A program made the position numbers and the translations under genes. Below, piece after piece: positions 1 to 7,298 of a DNA stretch of 10,930 bases (position 1 is the stretch's first letter; each line of letters opens with the position of its first letter). The notes below the pieces were generated by a model. The model saw only the letters and a list, made by a program, of their open reading frames with translations, was not told the DNA's origin and ran no database searches. Origin of the DNA: an uncultured Collinsella sp. (GTDB lineage: Bacteria; Actinomycetota; Coriobacteriia; Coriobacteriales; Coriobacteriaceae); the NCBI GenBank assembly GCA_900555765.1, contig USMA01000021.1, forward strand, positions 1-10,930. Direction: 5' to 3'.

Positions 1-11
1 CAATTTATATA

Positions 12-40
12 TTGAATTAAATTAATAATATATTTATAAT
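12..40 (+). promoter_or_regulatory. Probable sigma-70-type promoter of the riboflavin-uptake operon
   Basis: TTGAAT (12-17) and a perfect TATAAT (35-40) are separated by 17 bp, the ideal spacing, inside a stretch of about 58 bases that is almost pure A/T in an otherwise GC-rich window. Transcription would start near 46-48, about ten bases before the riboswitch. A second TATAAT lies at 46-51 and could be an alternative -10. In a sequence this AT-rich, -10 matches occur by chance, but position and spacing favour a real promoter. Confidence 0.6.
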
Positions 41-57
41 ATAAGTATAATAAAAAT

Positions 58-239
58 ATCTTCAGGGCGGGGTGAAATTCCCCACTGGCGGTAAATCGGG
101 CGGTGTCAAAGGGGCGCCGTGGCGCAGGTAAAGTGCCTGCGACCGAGCCGATGAGTCCGCGACCCGTGTGTGCGTTGGTTCGCATGCCGGCTGAACTGGT
201 GAGATCCCAGTACCAACGGTTAGAGTCCGGATGAAAGAG
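58..239 (+). promoter_or_regulatory. FMN riboswitch (RFN element)
   Basis: This is the flavin mononucleotide aptamer that switches off riboflavin genes when FMN is plentiful. The conserved blocks are visible in order: ATCTTCAGGGCGGGGTGAAA (58-77), CCCCACTGGCGGTA, then GAGTCCGCGACCCG near 153-166, and finally CTGGTGAGATCCCAG and TTAGAGTCCGGATGAAAGA ending near 238. Between the first and second blocks lies a longer variable arm with a local hairpin CGCAGG/CCTGCG (about 123-141). The 3' strand of the closing helix overlaps the AGAGGCAGG stretch that serves as the ribosome binding site of the next gene. Control by masking that site is therefore plausible; I see no separate terminator before the start codon. 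The identification is strong; the mechanism is inferred. Confidence 0.95.
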
Positions 240-252
240 GCAGGTGATCTTA

Positions 253-843
253 ATGTCTGAACAGTCGCAGCATATCCATTTTGAGAACACGAATAGGTGG
301 AGCACCAAACAGCTCGTTACCATGGCATTGATGTGCGCCTTGGGAGCACTGTTTATGTATGTGCAGCTGCCCATCCTTCCCTCGGCGCCGTTTTTGACGT
401 ATGACCCGTCGCTGGTGCCGGCGATGGTGTGCGGTTTTGCGTATGGTCCTGGCGCCGGCACTGCTGTTGCCGCCATGGCGATCGTTATCCATGCGCTCAC
501 CACGGGTGACTGGGTCGGCGCGCTTATGAACCTGGTTGCCACGCTGGGCTACATTCTGCCCGCGGCTATCGTCTACCAGAAGATGCATACCTATAAGGGT
601 GCTGTGATTGGCCTGGTGCTCGGCGTTATTGCCGCTACGGCGTTGTCTATGGTCGCAAACCTTACCATTGGCGTATGGTTCTGGTATGGCTCGGTCGATG
701 TGATCGCCCCGCTCATGATTCCTGCCGTGCTGCCGTTCAACCTTATCAAGACCGTGCTTAACTCGGTGCTGACACTTGCAGTGTACAAGGCGGTCTCCAA
801 CCTCATCACGCCTAAAAAGGACCAGGTCAAAGGCCGCGCATGA
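253..843 (+). CDS. ribU: Riboflavin ECF transporter, S component (RibU)
   Basis: A membrane protein of 196 residues that binds riboflavin and works with an EcfA/EcfT energising module to import it. It has about five or six hydrophobic segments. The segment with FLTYDPSLVPAMVCGFAYGP (residues about 46-65) matches the hallmark of RibU proteins, as does the C-terminal PFNLIKTVLNSVLTLAVYK. I chose ATG 253 because it sits about 9 bases behind AGAGGCAGG; an in-frame GTG at 244 would add three residues but lies too close to that site. The FMN riboswitch directly upstream independently supports riboflavin as the substrate. The stop codon overlaps the next start (ATGA), so ribU and ecfA are probably translationally coupled. 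This TGA is a genuine stop, which matters when judging the in-frame TGAs further along. Confidence 0.93.
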   Translation: MSEQSQHIHFENTNRWSTKQLVTMALMCALGALFMYVQLPILPSAPFLTYDPSLVPAMVCGFAYGPGAGTAVAAMAIVIHALTTGDWVGALMNLVATLGYILPAAIVYQKMHTYKGAVIGLVLGVIAATALSMVANLTIGVWFWYGSVDVIAPLMIPAVLPFNLIKTVLNSVLTLAVYKAVSNLITPKKDQVKGRA

Positions 844-2744
844 TTGAGTGTCGGGGCGTTTCCTTTAGCTATGACGGTGCCGTACCGGCACTCGACGGCG
901 TCGATCTTAACATCGAGGACGGTGAGTTTTTCTGCATCCTTGGCGGCAATGGGTCGGGCAAGTCGACGTTTGCCAAGCATCTGAATGCACTGTTGCAGTC
1001 AGATGCGGGCACGGTACGTATCAACGGCATGGATGCGTCCGACCCCGAGCTGGTCTACGACATTCGTTCGACCGCGGGCATGGTATTCCAGAATCCCGAT
1101 GATCAGCTGGTGGCAACGCTTGTCGAAGATGATGTTGCGTTTGGTCCTGAAAACCTTGGCGTGCCATCGGCACAAATTGCGCAGCGCGTACGCGAGGCGC
1201 TGAAGGGCGTGGGCCTGGTGGGCTTTGAGCGCCACGAGACCCACGCGCTTTCGGGCGGCCAAAAGCAGCGCGTGGCGCTTGCCGGCGTGCTCGCCATGGA
1301 ACCGCGCGTGCTCATTTTGGACGAGGCTTCCTCGATGCTCGATCCGCGTGGACGCAAGGGCCTCATGAAGGCTTGCCGCGCGTTGCACGATCGCGGCATG
1401 ACCATCGTGATGATTACACACTTTATGGAAGAGGCCGCCGAGGCCGATCGTGTCGCGGTGTTTCGGGCGGGGCGCGTTGCCATGCTCGGTACGCCCGAGG
1501 AAATCTTGACGCGGGCAGACGAACTAGCGCAGCTCAACCTGGATATGCCGGCGGCGTGCTGTCTGGGCAGGTCGCTTCGTGCGAAGGGCGTGCCCGTTTG
1601 CGCGCAGGTGCGCGAGGCGGATATGGTCGCCGAGATTGCACAGGTTTATGCCGAGCGGAGCGGGGCGGACGTCGCAGCGCAGCCTTCCGCATCCCAGTTG
1701 GAAATCGCCGACGGCACTGTTCCGGCAGACAACGAGGACAACACGTCGGAGCCCGTCATCGAGATTTCGCACCTCTCGCATAGTTACTCGCTGAGCGCCC
1801 GCGAGCGCCGTCGTTGGCGCAAGCACTCGACCACTGCGGACACATCGAGCAAACAGGCCCTTTGGGGCAACGATCCAAACAGCCCCTGGGCCCTGCGCGA
1901 TGTTTCGCTGACGGTGCGCCGCGGCGAGTTTCTGGGACTGGCGGGCCATACCGGCTCGGGTAAATCGACGCTGGTTCAGCATCTCAACGGGTTGATTCGT
2001 CCACAGGAGGGAAGCGTTTGCGCGCTGGGGCTCGACCTATCAAGTAAGAAAGACGCCGCCGCGGTTAAGGCCAAGGTCGGCGTGGTGTTTCAGTATCCCG
2101 AGCGCCAGCTGTTTGCCGAGACCGTGGCGCAGGACGTGGCGTTTGGCCCACGCAACCTTGGCCTGTCGCAAGACGAGGTCGCGCGCCGTGTCGCATCATC
2201 GCTCGCACGCGTGGGCCTCGATCTTGCCGCGATAGGCGACAAGAGCCCCTTTGAGCTCTCGGGCGGCCAGCAGCGCCGCGTGGCGTTTGCCGGCGTGCTC
2301 GCCATGGAGCCCGAGGTGCTGGTGCTCGATGAACCCATGGCAGGTCTCGATCCGGCGGCCCGCAGGGATTTCCTGGAGCTCATTGGTCGTCTTCATGACG
2401 AGGGCCTGACCGTTGTCATGGTTTCGCACAGCATGGATGACCTGGCAAATTGTTGCGACCGTATCGTTGTGATGAACGAGGGCGCGGTGTTTGCCGAGGG
2501 AACGCCCTCGCAGGTTTTTGCGCACGCGAACGCGCTTAAGTCGATCGGACTGGGCGTTCCTGCCGCCCAACGCAGGGCGCTGGCGCGCGCGCAAGCCGGG
2601 GTGCCGCTCCGCTGCGACAAGCTCTATACGGTTGGGACGCTGGCCGACGAGCTGGCCGGCTTGCTGCTGGGCTGCGCGGACGGGCCTTTGAGGGTTCCGT
2701 GTCAGGCCGGTTCCAAGATAGCCACGCGAGAGGAGGGCTGCTAA
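840..2744 (+). CDS. Fused energy-coupling factor ATPase (EcfA1-EcfA2 type, two ABC domains)
   Basis: This cytoplasmic ATPase of 634 residues drives an ECF vitamin transporter. It carries two complete nucleotide-binding domains in one chain, where many bacteria use two proteins. Domain 1 (about 1-230) has Walker A GGNGSGKST with Lys41, Q-loop QNPDDQL, signature LSGGQKQR, Walker B VLILDEASSMLDP and switch His in MITHFMEE. Domain 2 (about 307-560) has GHTGSGKST with Lys375, QYPERQL, LSGGQQRR, VLVLDEPMAGLDP and VSHSMDD. The DEASSMLDP and DEPMAGLDP loops are those usual for EcfA1 and EcfA2 respectively. All catalytic motifs are intact in both halves. A charged linker of about 70 residues joins them. 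Domain 2 also has an unusual basic insertion (ARERRRWRKHS, about residues 320-330, plus flanks) between its first strands. The start overlaps the ribU stop; the stop overlaps ecfT. Confidence 0.93.
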   Translation: MIECRGVSFSYDGAVPALDGVDLNIEDGEFFCILGGNGSGKSTFAKHLNALLQSDAGTVRINGMDASDPELVYDIRSTAGMVFQNPDDQLVATLVEDDVAFGPENLGVPSAQIAQRVREALKGVGLVGFERHETHALSGGQKQRVALAGVLAMEPRVLILDEASSMLDPRGRKGLMKACRALHDRGMTIVMITHFMEEAAEADRVAVFRAGRVAMLGTPEEILTRADELAQLNLDMPAACCLGRSLRAKGVPVCAQVREADMVAEIAQVYAERSGADVAAQPSASQLEIADGTVPADNEDNTSEPVIEISHLSHSYSLSARERRRWRKHSTTADTSSKQALWGNDPNSPWALRDVSLTVRRGEFLGLAGHTGSGKSTLVQHLNGLIRPQEGSVCALGLDLSSKKDAAAVKAKVGVVFQYPERQLFAETVAQDVAFGPRNLGLSQDEVARRVASSLARVGLDLAAIGDKSPFELSGGQQRRVAFAGVLAMEPEVLVLDEPMAGLDPAARRDFLELIGRLHDEGLTVVMVSHSMDDLANCCDRIVVMNEGAVFAEGTPSQVFAHANALKSIGLGVPAAQRRALARAQAGVPLRCDKLYTVGTLADELAGLLLGCADGPLRVPCQAGSKIATREEGC

Positions 2745-3544
2745 TGGAGGCGTTCTCATTTGGCAGCTACTATCCCGGGGATAGCGCGGTGCATCGCCTG
2801 GATCCGCGCACTAAGCTGCTCCTAGGTTTCGCATTTCTGATCACCGTGCTCACCGTCGGAAGCTTCCGCGGGTTGGTTCCGGTCGCAATGTTTGTCGTGC
2901 TGGTCTATGTCGCAGCCCGGGTGCCGTTGCGCCGGGTCCTATCATCGATGGCACCACTGCTGGCGATTGTCGTGGTGGTCGCAGTACTCAACCTGTTTTC
3001 CGACCAGAGTGGTCGCACCCTGTGGCAGCTTGGCTTTTTGCAGGTGAGCGAGGGCTCGCTGCGTTCTGCGGCGTTTATGGCGTGCCGTCTGACCCTGATG
3101 ATGGCCGGCATGAGCGCCATTACACTCACCACGCCGACGCTCGACCTCACCGCGGGTTTTGAGCGCTTGCTCGCACCATTTGCACGCGTGGGGCTTCCGG
3201 CGCACGAGCTCGGCATGATTATGGGTATCGCGCTGCGGTTTATGCCGCAATTTGCAACCGAGATGAAACAGACGGCCGATGCGCAGGCAAGCCGCGGCGC
3301 GCGCGTGACGGGTGGTCCGCTCGGCGGTGTGCGCATGCTCGGCAGTGTGGCGATTCCGCTGTTCACCGGCGTGTTCCGTCATGCCGAGACGCTTTCGGCC
3401 GCCATGGATGCGCGCTGCTATCACGGCGAACAGGGACGCACGCGTCTGCATGCGCTTACGTTTGGCCGCGGGGATGCACTGGCCGCGGTGGCGATGGCGC
3501 TGCTGGTGACATGCGTTGTCGTTATCAATCTTCAACTCGTCTAA
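2744..3544 (+). CDS. ecfT: ECF transporter transmembrane component (EcfT)
   Basis: A membrane coupling protein of 266 residues that links the EcfA ATPase to the riboflavin-binding RibU. The N-terminus (SYYPGDSAVHRLDPRTKLLL) is typical of EcfT, where the DPRTKL stretch is highly conserved. Several hydrophobic segments follow (about residues 25-75, 105-130, 165-175 and 240-262). The two coupling-helix motifs that contact the ATPases appear as QASRGARV and MDARCYHG; the second has Cys in place of the common Gly of ARG. I chose ATG 2744 because AGGAGGG lies 6 bases upstream and the start overlaps the TAA of the ATPase (TAATG). The same frame stays open back to 2699 but has no reason to start there. 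Nothing looks truncated. Confidence 0.92.
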   Translation: MEAFSFGSYYPGDSAVHRLDPRTKLLLGFAFLITVLTVGSFRGLVPVAMFVVLVYVAARVPLRRVLSSMAPLLAIVVVVAVLNLFSDQSGRTLWQLGFLQVSEGSLRSAAFMACRLTLMMAGMSAITLTTPTLDLTAGFERLLAPFARVGLPAHELGMIMGIALRFMPQFATEMKQTADAQASRGARVTGGPLGGVRMLGSVAIPLFTGVFRHAETLSAAMDARCYHGEQGRTRLHALTFGRGDALAAVAMALLVTCVVVINLQLV

Positions 3545-3574
3545 GCTCGATTCGAGCGCAAGAAAGGGGTCACT

Positions 3575-4021
3575 ATGACCGACATCGATCGCACGGCTCA
3601 GCTCGAGCGCGTCTGCTCGTATCTCAGACGCATTCCGGCGTGGTATCTTGCCACGACCGATGCGAGCGACGGGCACCAGCCCCGCGTGAGGCCGTTTTCG
3701 TTTGCCATGGTCGATGACGACAAACTGTGGTTTTGCACGTCGCGCGACAAGGACGTGTGGGCGGAGTTGAGCACGAATCCCAAGTTTGAGGTATCGGGCT
3801 GGAAGCCGGGGGAGTGTTGGATCGTGTTAACTGGTGAGGCCACGCTCGAGGATGATGTAGTCGTGAGCGACAAGGTACGCCAGGCGGGCTTTAAACACAT
3901 GGTGGGTATTGGCGAGCAACACGATAGTGCCAACGACGGCCGCCTTGCGCTCTTCTCGGTCCGCAACATCGCCGCGCGGTTCTGCGATATCGACGGCAGC
4001 GAAGAGCGCCTCGAGCTCTAA
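3575..4021 (+). CDS. PNPOx-like FMN-binding split-barrel protein (first copy)
   Basis: A small soluble protein of 148 residues of the pyridoxamine 5'-phosphate oxidase-like flavin-binding fold. Family features are the early PAWYLATTD strand (about residues 21-28), the RVRPFSFAMVDDDKLWFCTS segment (about 38-57), where the Arg-Pro-Phe turn and following strand form the flavin pocket, then KDVWAEL and NPKFEVSGW. Members reduce or bind various substrates with FMN or F420, so the exact reaction cannot be read off; it is unlikely to be true PdxH, which is longer. It starts 30 bp after ecfT with GAAAGGGG as ribosome binding site and no evident terminator between, so it is probably part of the FMN-controlled transcript. 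A defective relative follows directly. Family assignment is fairly sure; function is not known. Confidence 0.8.
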   Translation: MTDIDRTAQLERVCSYLRRIPAWYLATTDASDGHQPRVRPFSFAMVDDDKLWFCTSRDKDVWAELSTNPKFEVSGWKPGECWIVLTGEATLEDDVVVSDKVRQAGFKHMVGIGEQHDSANDGRLALFSVRNIAARFCDIDGSEERLEL

Positions 4022-4075
4022 TTTCCCAAATTGACTACCCATTCCAAAAAGACTGGTCGGGCGACAGGAGGAAAC

Positions 4076-4486
4076 GTGGACGGATTGAATACGGAGCTGG
4101 AGTATCTGACGTCTTTTTTTTCTGTGTAGCTGGCGACGTTCTTTTACGGGCAGTCTCATTTGCGTCCGTTCTCGGTTGCGCTGATTAAGGACGTCAATCT
4201 GTGGTTTGTAACGGCGCGCACCAAAGATGTGTGGCAGGAGCTGCTGCAAAACCAGCGCTTTGAGGCCACGAGTTGGTGGCCGGGCCATGGTTGGTTGATT
4301 CTGCGCGGGCGTGCGGGGCTGGAAGACCGGGCTTCGAGTGAAATGCGCGAGGCCGGATGGAAACATCTTGAGCGCTTGAGCGAGCACTATGAGGGGCCTA
4401 ACGACCCCGCGCTCGTCTTCTTTAGCGTCGAGGATCCCGAGGCATTTATCTGCAATCACGACGAATGGGTGCCGGTCGAGCTCTAG
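4076..4486 (+). pseudogene. PNPOx-like FMN-binding protein, second copy, interrupted by an in-frame TAG
   Basis: A relative of the preceding gene that would encode 136 residues. A strong AGGAGG site lies just before GTG 4076. The frame then runs 17 codons to TAG at 4127-4129 and stays open and family-like to the TAG ending at 4486. Shared blocks are LATFF, HLRPFSVALIKDVNLWFVTA, TKDVWQELLQNQRFEATSWW and ALVFFSVEDPEAFIC. The interrupting TAG falls exactly where the first copy has Tyr24 in WYLAT, so a TAT or TAC to TAG change is the simplest explanation. A run of eight T (4113-4120) lies just upstream, but a slip there would not avoid the TAG, since the TAG is in the frame of the body. The next ATG in frame is far inside the fold, so a truncated product would probably not be functional. 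Three residues are also missing next to the LATFF strand relative to copy one. Confidence 0.75.
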
Positions 4487-4521
4487 CCAGCTGGCTCATC
4501 CTAACAATTTAGTTTTCGCAT

Positions 4522-4579
4522 GGGCGGGCCCCGTGTTGCCCGGCACCGTAAGGAGTGCCGGTCAATACGGGGCCCGCTC
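4522..4579 (+). terminator. Very long hairpin, probable terminator between the flavin and arginine operons
   Basis: One nearly continuous stem. GCGGGCCCCGT (4524-4534) pairs with ACGGGGCCCGC (4567-4577); pairing continues inwards through GTTG/CAAT and CCGGCAC (4540-4546) with GTGCCGG (4555-4561), broken only by one C/T mismatch, leaving an 8-base loop. A modest T-rich tail (TCTATTTGT) follows on the + strand, so it fits a rho-independent terminator for the upstream operon. The stem is longer than a usual terminator, so a palindromic repeat element is an alternative. Confidence 0.6.
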
Positions 4580-4622
4580 TATTTGTCAATTCCTTCAAGC
4601 GAATGTGTCGGGAATGTTTCAA

Positions 4623-4657
4623 TGCATGAATATGCAAAAGATTTGCGTATAAATGCA
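4623..4657 (+). promoter_or_regulatory. Tandem ARG-box-like operators (ArgR/AhrC binding) in front of argC
   Basis: Two similar palindromes stand side by side: TGCATGAATATGCA (4623-4636) and TGCGTATAAATGCA (4644-4657). Their centres are 21 bp apart, two helical turns, which is the known arrangement for arginine repressor hexamers on paired ARG boxes. The half sites TGCAT/ATGCA with an A/T-rich middle resemble the actinobacterial form of the box. A weaker third match (4706-4719) lies closer to the gene. The likely promoter overlaps them, but I cannot fix its hexamers: TTTGCG (4642) and a poor -10 near 4666 are candidates. The regulator gene itself is not in the window. Confidence 0.6.
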
Positions 4658-4743
4658 TCTTTTGGTGCTAAAGTTTCAACTCATTTCATAACGACCGCTG
4701 CGAAATGCGCATCGGTGCATAAATCGCAGACAAGGAGTCTGAT

Positions 4744-5814
4744 ATGTCTTTGAAGGTTGGAATCGTCGGCGCGGCTGGATATGCCGGAGCCGAGCTCATT
4801 CGCCTCGTGCTCGGCCATCCCGAGTTTGAACTTGTTGCCATTACGTCCAACGCCGATGCCGGCCAGCCGCTGTCCGCGGTGTATCCGAGCTTTGCTGGCG
4901 TGAGCGACCTGGTTTTCACCACGCATGACGCGCCCGAGCTTAAGAGCTGCGATGCGGTTTTTCTTGCCGTGCCGCACACGGCTGCCATGGCGCAGGTGCC
5001 CGCGCTGCTTGCATCGGGCGTCTCCTGCTTTGATCTTTCGGCCGATTACCGTCTGAGCGATCCAGCCGTGTTTGAGGCATGGTATGCCGCCGAGCACACG
5101 AGCCCCGAGTTGCTCAAGACCCGCGCTTTCGGCCTGCCCGAGCTGTTGTGCCAGGACTTAGAGACCGCTGCTTCCAGCCATGCCGCTGGCAGGCCCGTGT
5201 TGGTCGCCTGCGCCGGCTGCTATCCCACCGCAACGAGCCTTGCTGCCGCTCCTGCCGTGCGTGCGGGGTGGGTGGCCGAGAACGGCCCCGTAATCGTCGA
5301 TGCCATTAGCGGCGTGACGGGTGCCGGTAAGTCCTGCAACGCCCGCACCCATTTTTGTAGCGCGGACGAGAACCTGGAGGCCTATGGCGTGGGCAAGCAT
5401 CGCCATACGCCCGAAATCGAGCAAATTCTGGGTCTTACCGATCGCGTCGTCTTTACTCCGCACCTGGCACCGCTCAAGCGCGGTCTGCTCTCTACGGTGA
5501 CGCTGCCGCTCGCGCCGCAGGCTCTCGACACGCTGGCTCTTGAGGATGTCGTCGACCATTACAAGAAGTTTTACGCCGGCCGCACCTTTGTGCGCGTGCT
5601 CGATGCCGGCCAGCAGCCCAAGACGGCTTCGGTCGTCGGCACCAACGCTGCCCAGATCGGCCTTGCGCTCAACAAGCGTGCGGGCGTGCTGGTGGCGACG
5701 GGCGCTATCGACAATTTGTGCAAGGGCGCTGCGGGTCAGGCGGTCCAGTGCGCCAACATCGTCTTTGGTTTTGACGAGCGACGAGGCTTGCCCACAGTGG
5801 CGTGCCCGGTGTAG
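4744..5814 (+). CDS. argC: N-acetyl-gamma-glutamyl-phosphate reductase (ArgC)
   Basis: This cytoplasmic enzyme of 356 residues reduces N-acetylglutamyl phosphate with NADPH to the semialdehyde, the third step of arginine synthesis. The N-terminal NADP-binding motif VGIVGAAGYAGAEL (residues about 5-18) is clear. The catalytic Cys159 sits in the expected ACAGCYPTAT stretch, and the typical SGVTGAGK and GKHRHTPEIEQ segments follow. Length is normal for the family and no lesion is visible, unlike the following genes of the cluster. The start is well supported by AAGGAG (4732-4737) 6 bases before ATG. It is the first gene behind the ARG-box-like sites. A gap of 135 bp separates it from argJ, longer than usual inside an operon. 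Confidence 0.95.
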   Translation: MSLKVGIVGAAGYAGAELIRLVLGHPEFELVAITSNADAGQPLSAVYPSFAGVSDLVFTTHDAPELKSCDAVFLAVPHTAAMAQVPALLASGVSCFDLSADYRLSDPAVFEAWYAAEHTSPELLKTRAFGLPELLCQDLETAASSHAAGRPVLVACAGCYPTATSLAAAPAVRAGWVAENGPVIVDAISGVTGAGKSCNARTHFCSADENLEAYGVGKHRHTPEIEQILGLTDRVVFTPHLAPLKRGLLSTVTLPLAPQALDTLALEDVVDHYKKFYAGRTFVRVLDAGQQPKTASVVGTNAAQIGLALNKRAGVLVATGAIDNLCKGAAGQAVQCANIVFGFDERRGLPTVACPV

Positions 5815-5896
5815 CACATTCGATTGTTAACGATTTGGTAGTCGGGTATCGAGTTGGGCGCCACTTTTAAGCTGGTCTAGTAGTTGCGACCGGTAT

Positions 5897-5923
5897 GGCG
5901 TGCCAGCCGATGCCCGCTTTTTT
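5897..5923 (+). terminator. Weak terminator-like hairpin between argC and argJ
   Basis: GGCGT (5897-5901) can pair with ATGCC (5910-5914), with an 8-base loop, followed after CGC by six T (5918-5923). The stem is short and includes one G-T pair. It could be a partial terminator or attenuator that sets argJBD expression below argC, or simply chance. Confidence 0.25.
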
Positions 5924-5949
5924 GTTTGATATAAGGAGTCGTAGGGACG

Positions 5950-7218
5950 ATGAATACCGACCTGATTGATATCAAGATTCGCGCCGTCGAGGGTGGAGAT
6001 ACGGCGGCTGCCTGATTTAAGGCCGCAGGCATCCATGCGGGATTCCGGAAGAATCCCGAGCGCTTGGACTATGCGCTCGTCGTGCCCGATAAGCCCTGTC
6101 CCGGCGCCGGCGTGTTTACGACCAACCGCTTTTGCGCGGCGCCCGTGCAGGTGAGTCGTGCCAACCTGGGCGGTGCGGACAAGGGCCATGGCATTATCGC
6201 CGGTGTTTCAATCAACTCCGGCAACGCGAATGCCGCCACGGGCGAGACCGGCCTTGCCTGCGCGCGTGAGACGTGCAACATCGCCTCGCAGGTCATCGGC
6301 TGCGAACCCCAGCAGATCCTAGTTGCATCCACGGGCGTGATCGGACAGATTCTGCCGATCGACACGTTTGAGACGGCCGTTCCGTCCGCCTACGAGGCGC
6401 TTTCTGCCCATGGCGGTGCCGATGCAGCCCGTGCCATCATGACGACCGATACGCACTCCAAGGAGTATGCCGTTCGCTACCGCAGTGAAGCTGCGGGCCA
6501 TGCGGGCAACGCCTATACGGTGGGCGGCATGTGCAAGGGCTCGGGCATGATCATGCCCAATATGGCCACCATGATCGCGGTCATTACTACCGATGCCCCC
6601 GTCGAGCCGGCGGCGCTCCACACCCTACTGCTCTCGATCGTTAAACAGACCTTTAATAAAGTGACGGTCGATTCCGATACCTCGACCAACGACACCTGTA
6701 TCATGCTTGCTTCTGGCGCTACTGCCGCAGGTGCCGAGGCCATCGTCGAGGGCACTGATGCCTTTGACGAGTTGGCCTTTGCCGTGCACGAGGTGTGCGA
6801 GAGCCTGGCGCGCAACATTGCGGCCGATGGCGAGGGTGCTTCGAAGCTCGTGACGGTTAACGTCACCGGCGCCGCCAACGACGAGGAAGCCGATATCGCC
6901 GCTCGTGCCGTCGCCAACTCGCCGCTCGTCAAGACCTGCATCGCTGGTCACGACTGCAACTGGGGCCGCGTTGCCATGGCGCTTGGCAAGTGCGGCGTGA
7001 AGTTTGATCAGGAAGACGTTTCCATCGACATGATGGGCATGCCGGTCTGTCGCGACGGTCTGACTGTTCCCTTTGACGAGGACGAGGCTCTGCGACGTTT
7101 TGAGGCGCCCGAGATCGTGATCTCGGCCGACCTGGGCGCAGGCGATGCGGCAACGACCGTGTGGACCTGCGACCTCACGCACGAGTACATCTCCATCAAC
7201 GGTGACTACCGTTCCTAG
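5950..7218 (+). pseudogene. argJ: Glutamate N-acetyltransferase/ornithine acetyltransferase (ArgJ), interrupted by an in-frame TGA
   Basis: ArgJ moves the acetyl group from N-acetylornithine to glutamate, closing the acetyl cycle of arginine synthesis. The frame opens at ATG 5950, with AAGGAG 11 bases upstream, and reads 21 codons before TGA at 6013-6015; it then continues unbroken and family-like to 7218 (422 positions in all, normal length). The TGA replaces the conserved Gly in the xGFKAAG stretch; the residues before it (VEGGDTAAA) and after it (FKAAGIHAGF) are otherwise typical. The self-cleavage and nucleophile Thr is present in MPNMATM (position 207), as are KGSGMI, TVDSDTSTNDT and the DCNWGR segment. 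Restart at TTG 6064 would drop the conserved N-terminal strand and has no ribosome binding site, so the gene is probably inactive unless the TGA is read through. Confidence 0.8.
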
Positions 7219-7298
7219 ATTCCAGGCGCGCTGCGCATCTTGCCGCATTGCGGACAGCGAAGCACGGCGTGATAACGATACGAAAGACGAGGCAGATT

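Noticed and set aside
2196..2759. 187-codon minus-strand frame opposite ecfA
   Set aside because: A GC-rich antisense shadow: no family features, and it lies opposite a well-supported ATPase domain.
2942..3676. 244-codon minus-strand frame opposite ecfT
   Set aside because: Long but a composition shadow, rich in Arg and His with no domain; ecfT on the other strand has clear family motifs.
4113..4129. Programmed frameshifting on the T8 run in the second PNPOx gene
   Set aside because: The TAG is in the same frame as the downstream body, and the other two frames do not give family-like sequence across the site, so slipping would not rescue the gene.
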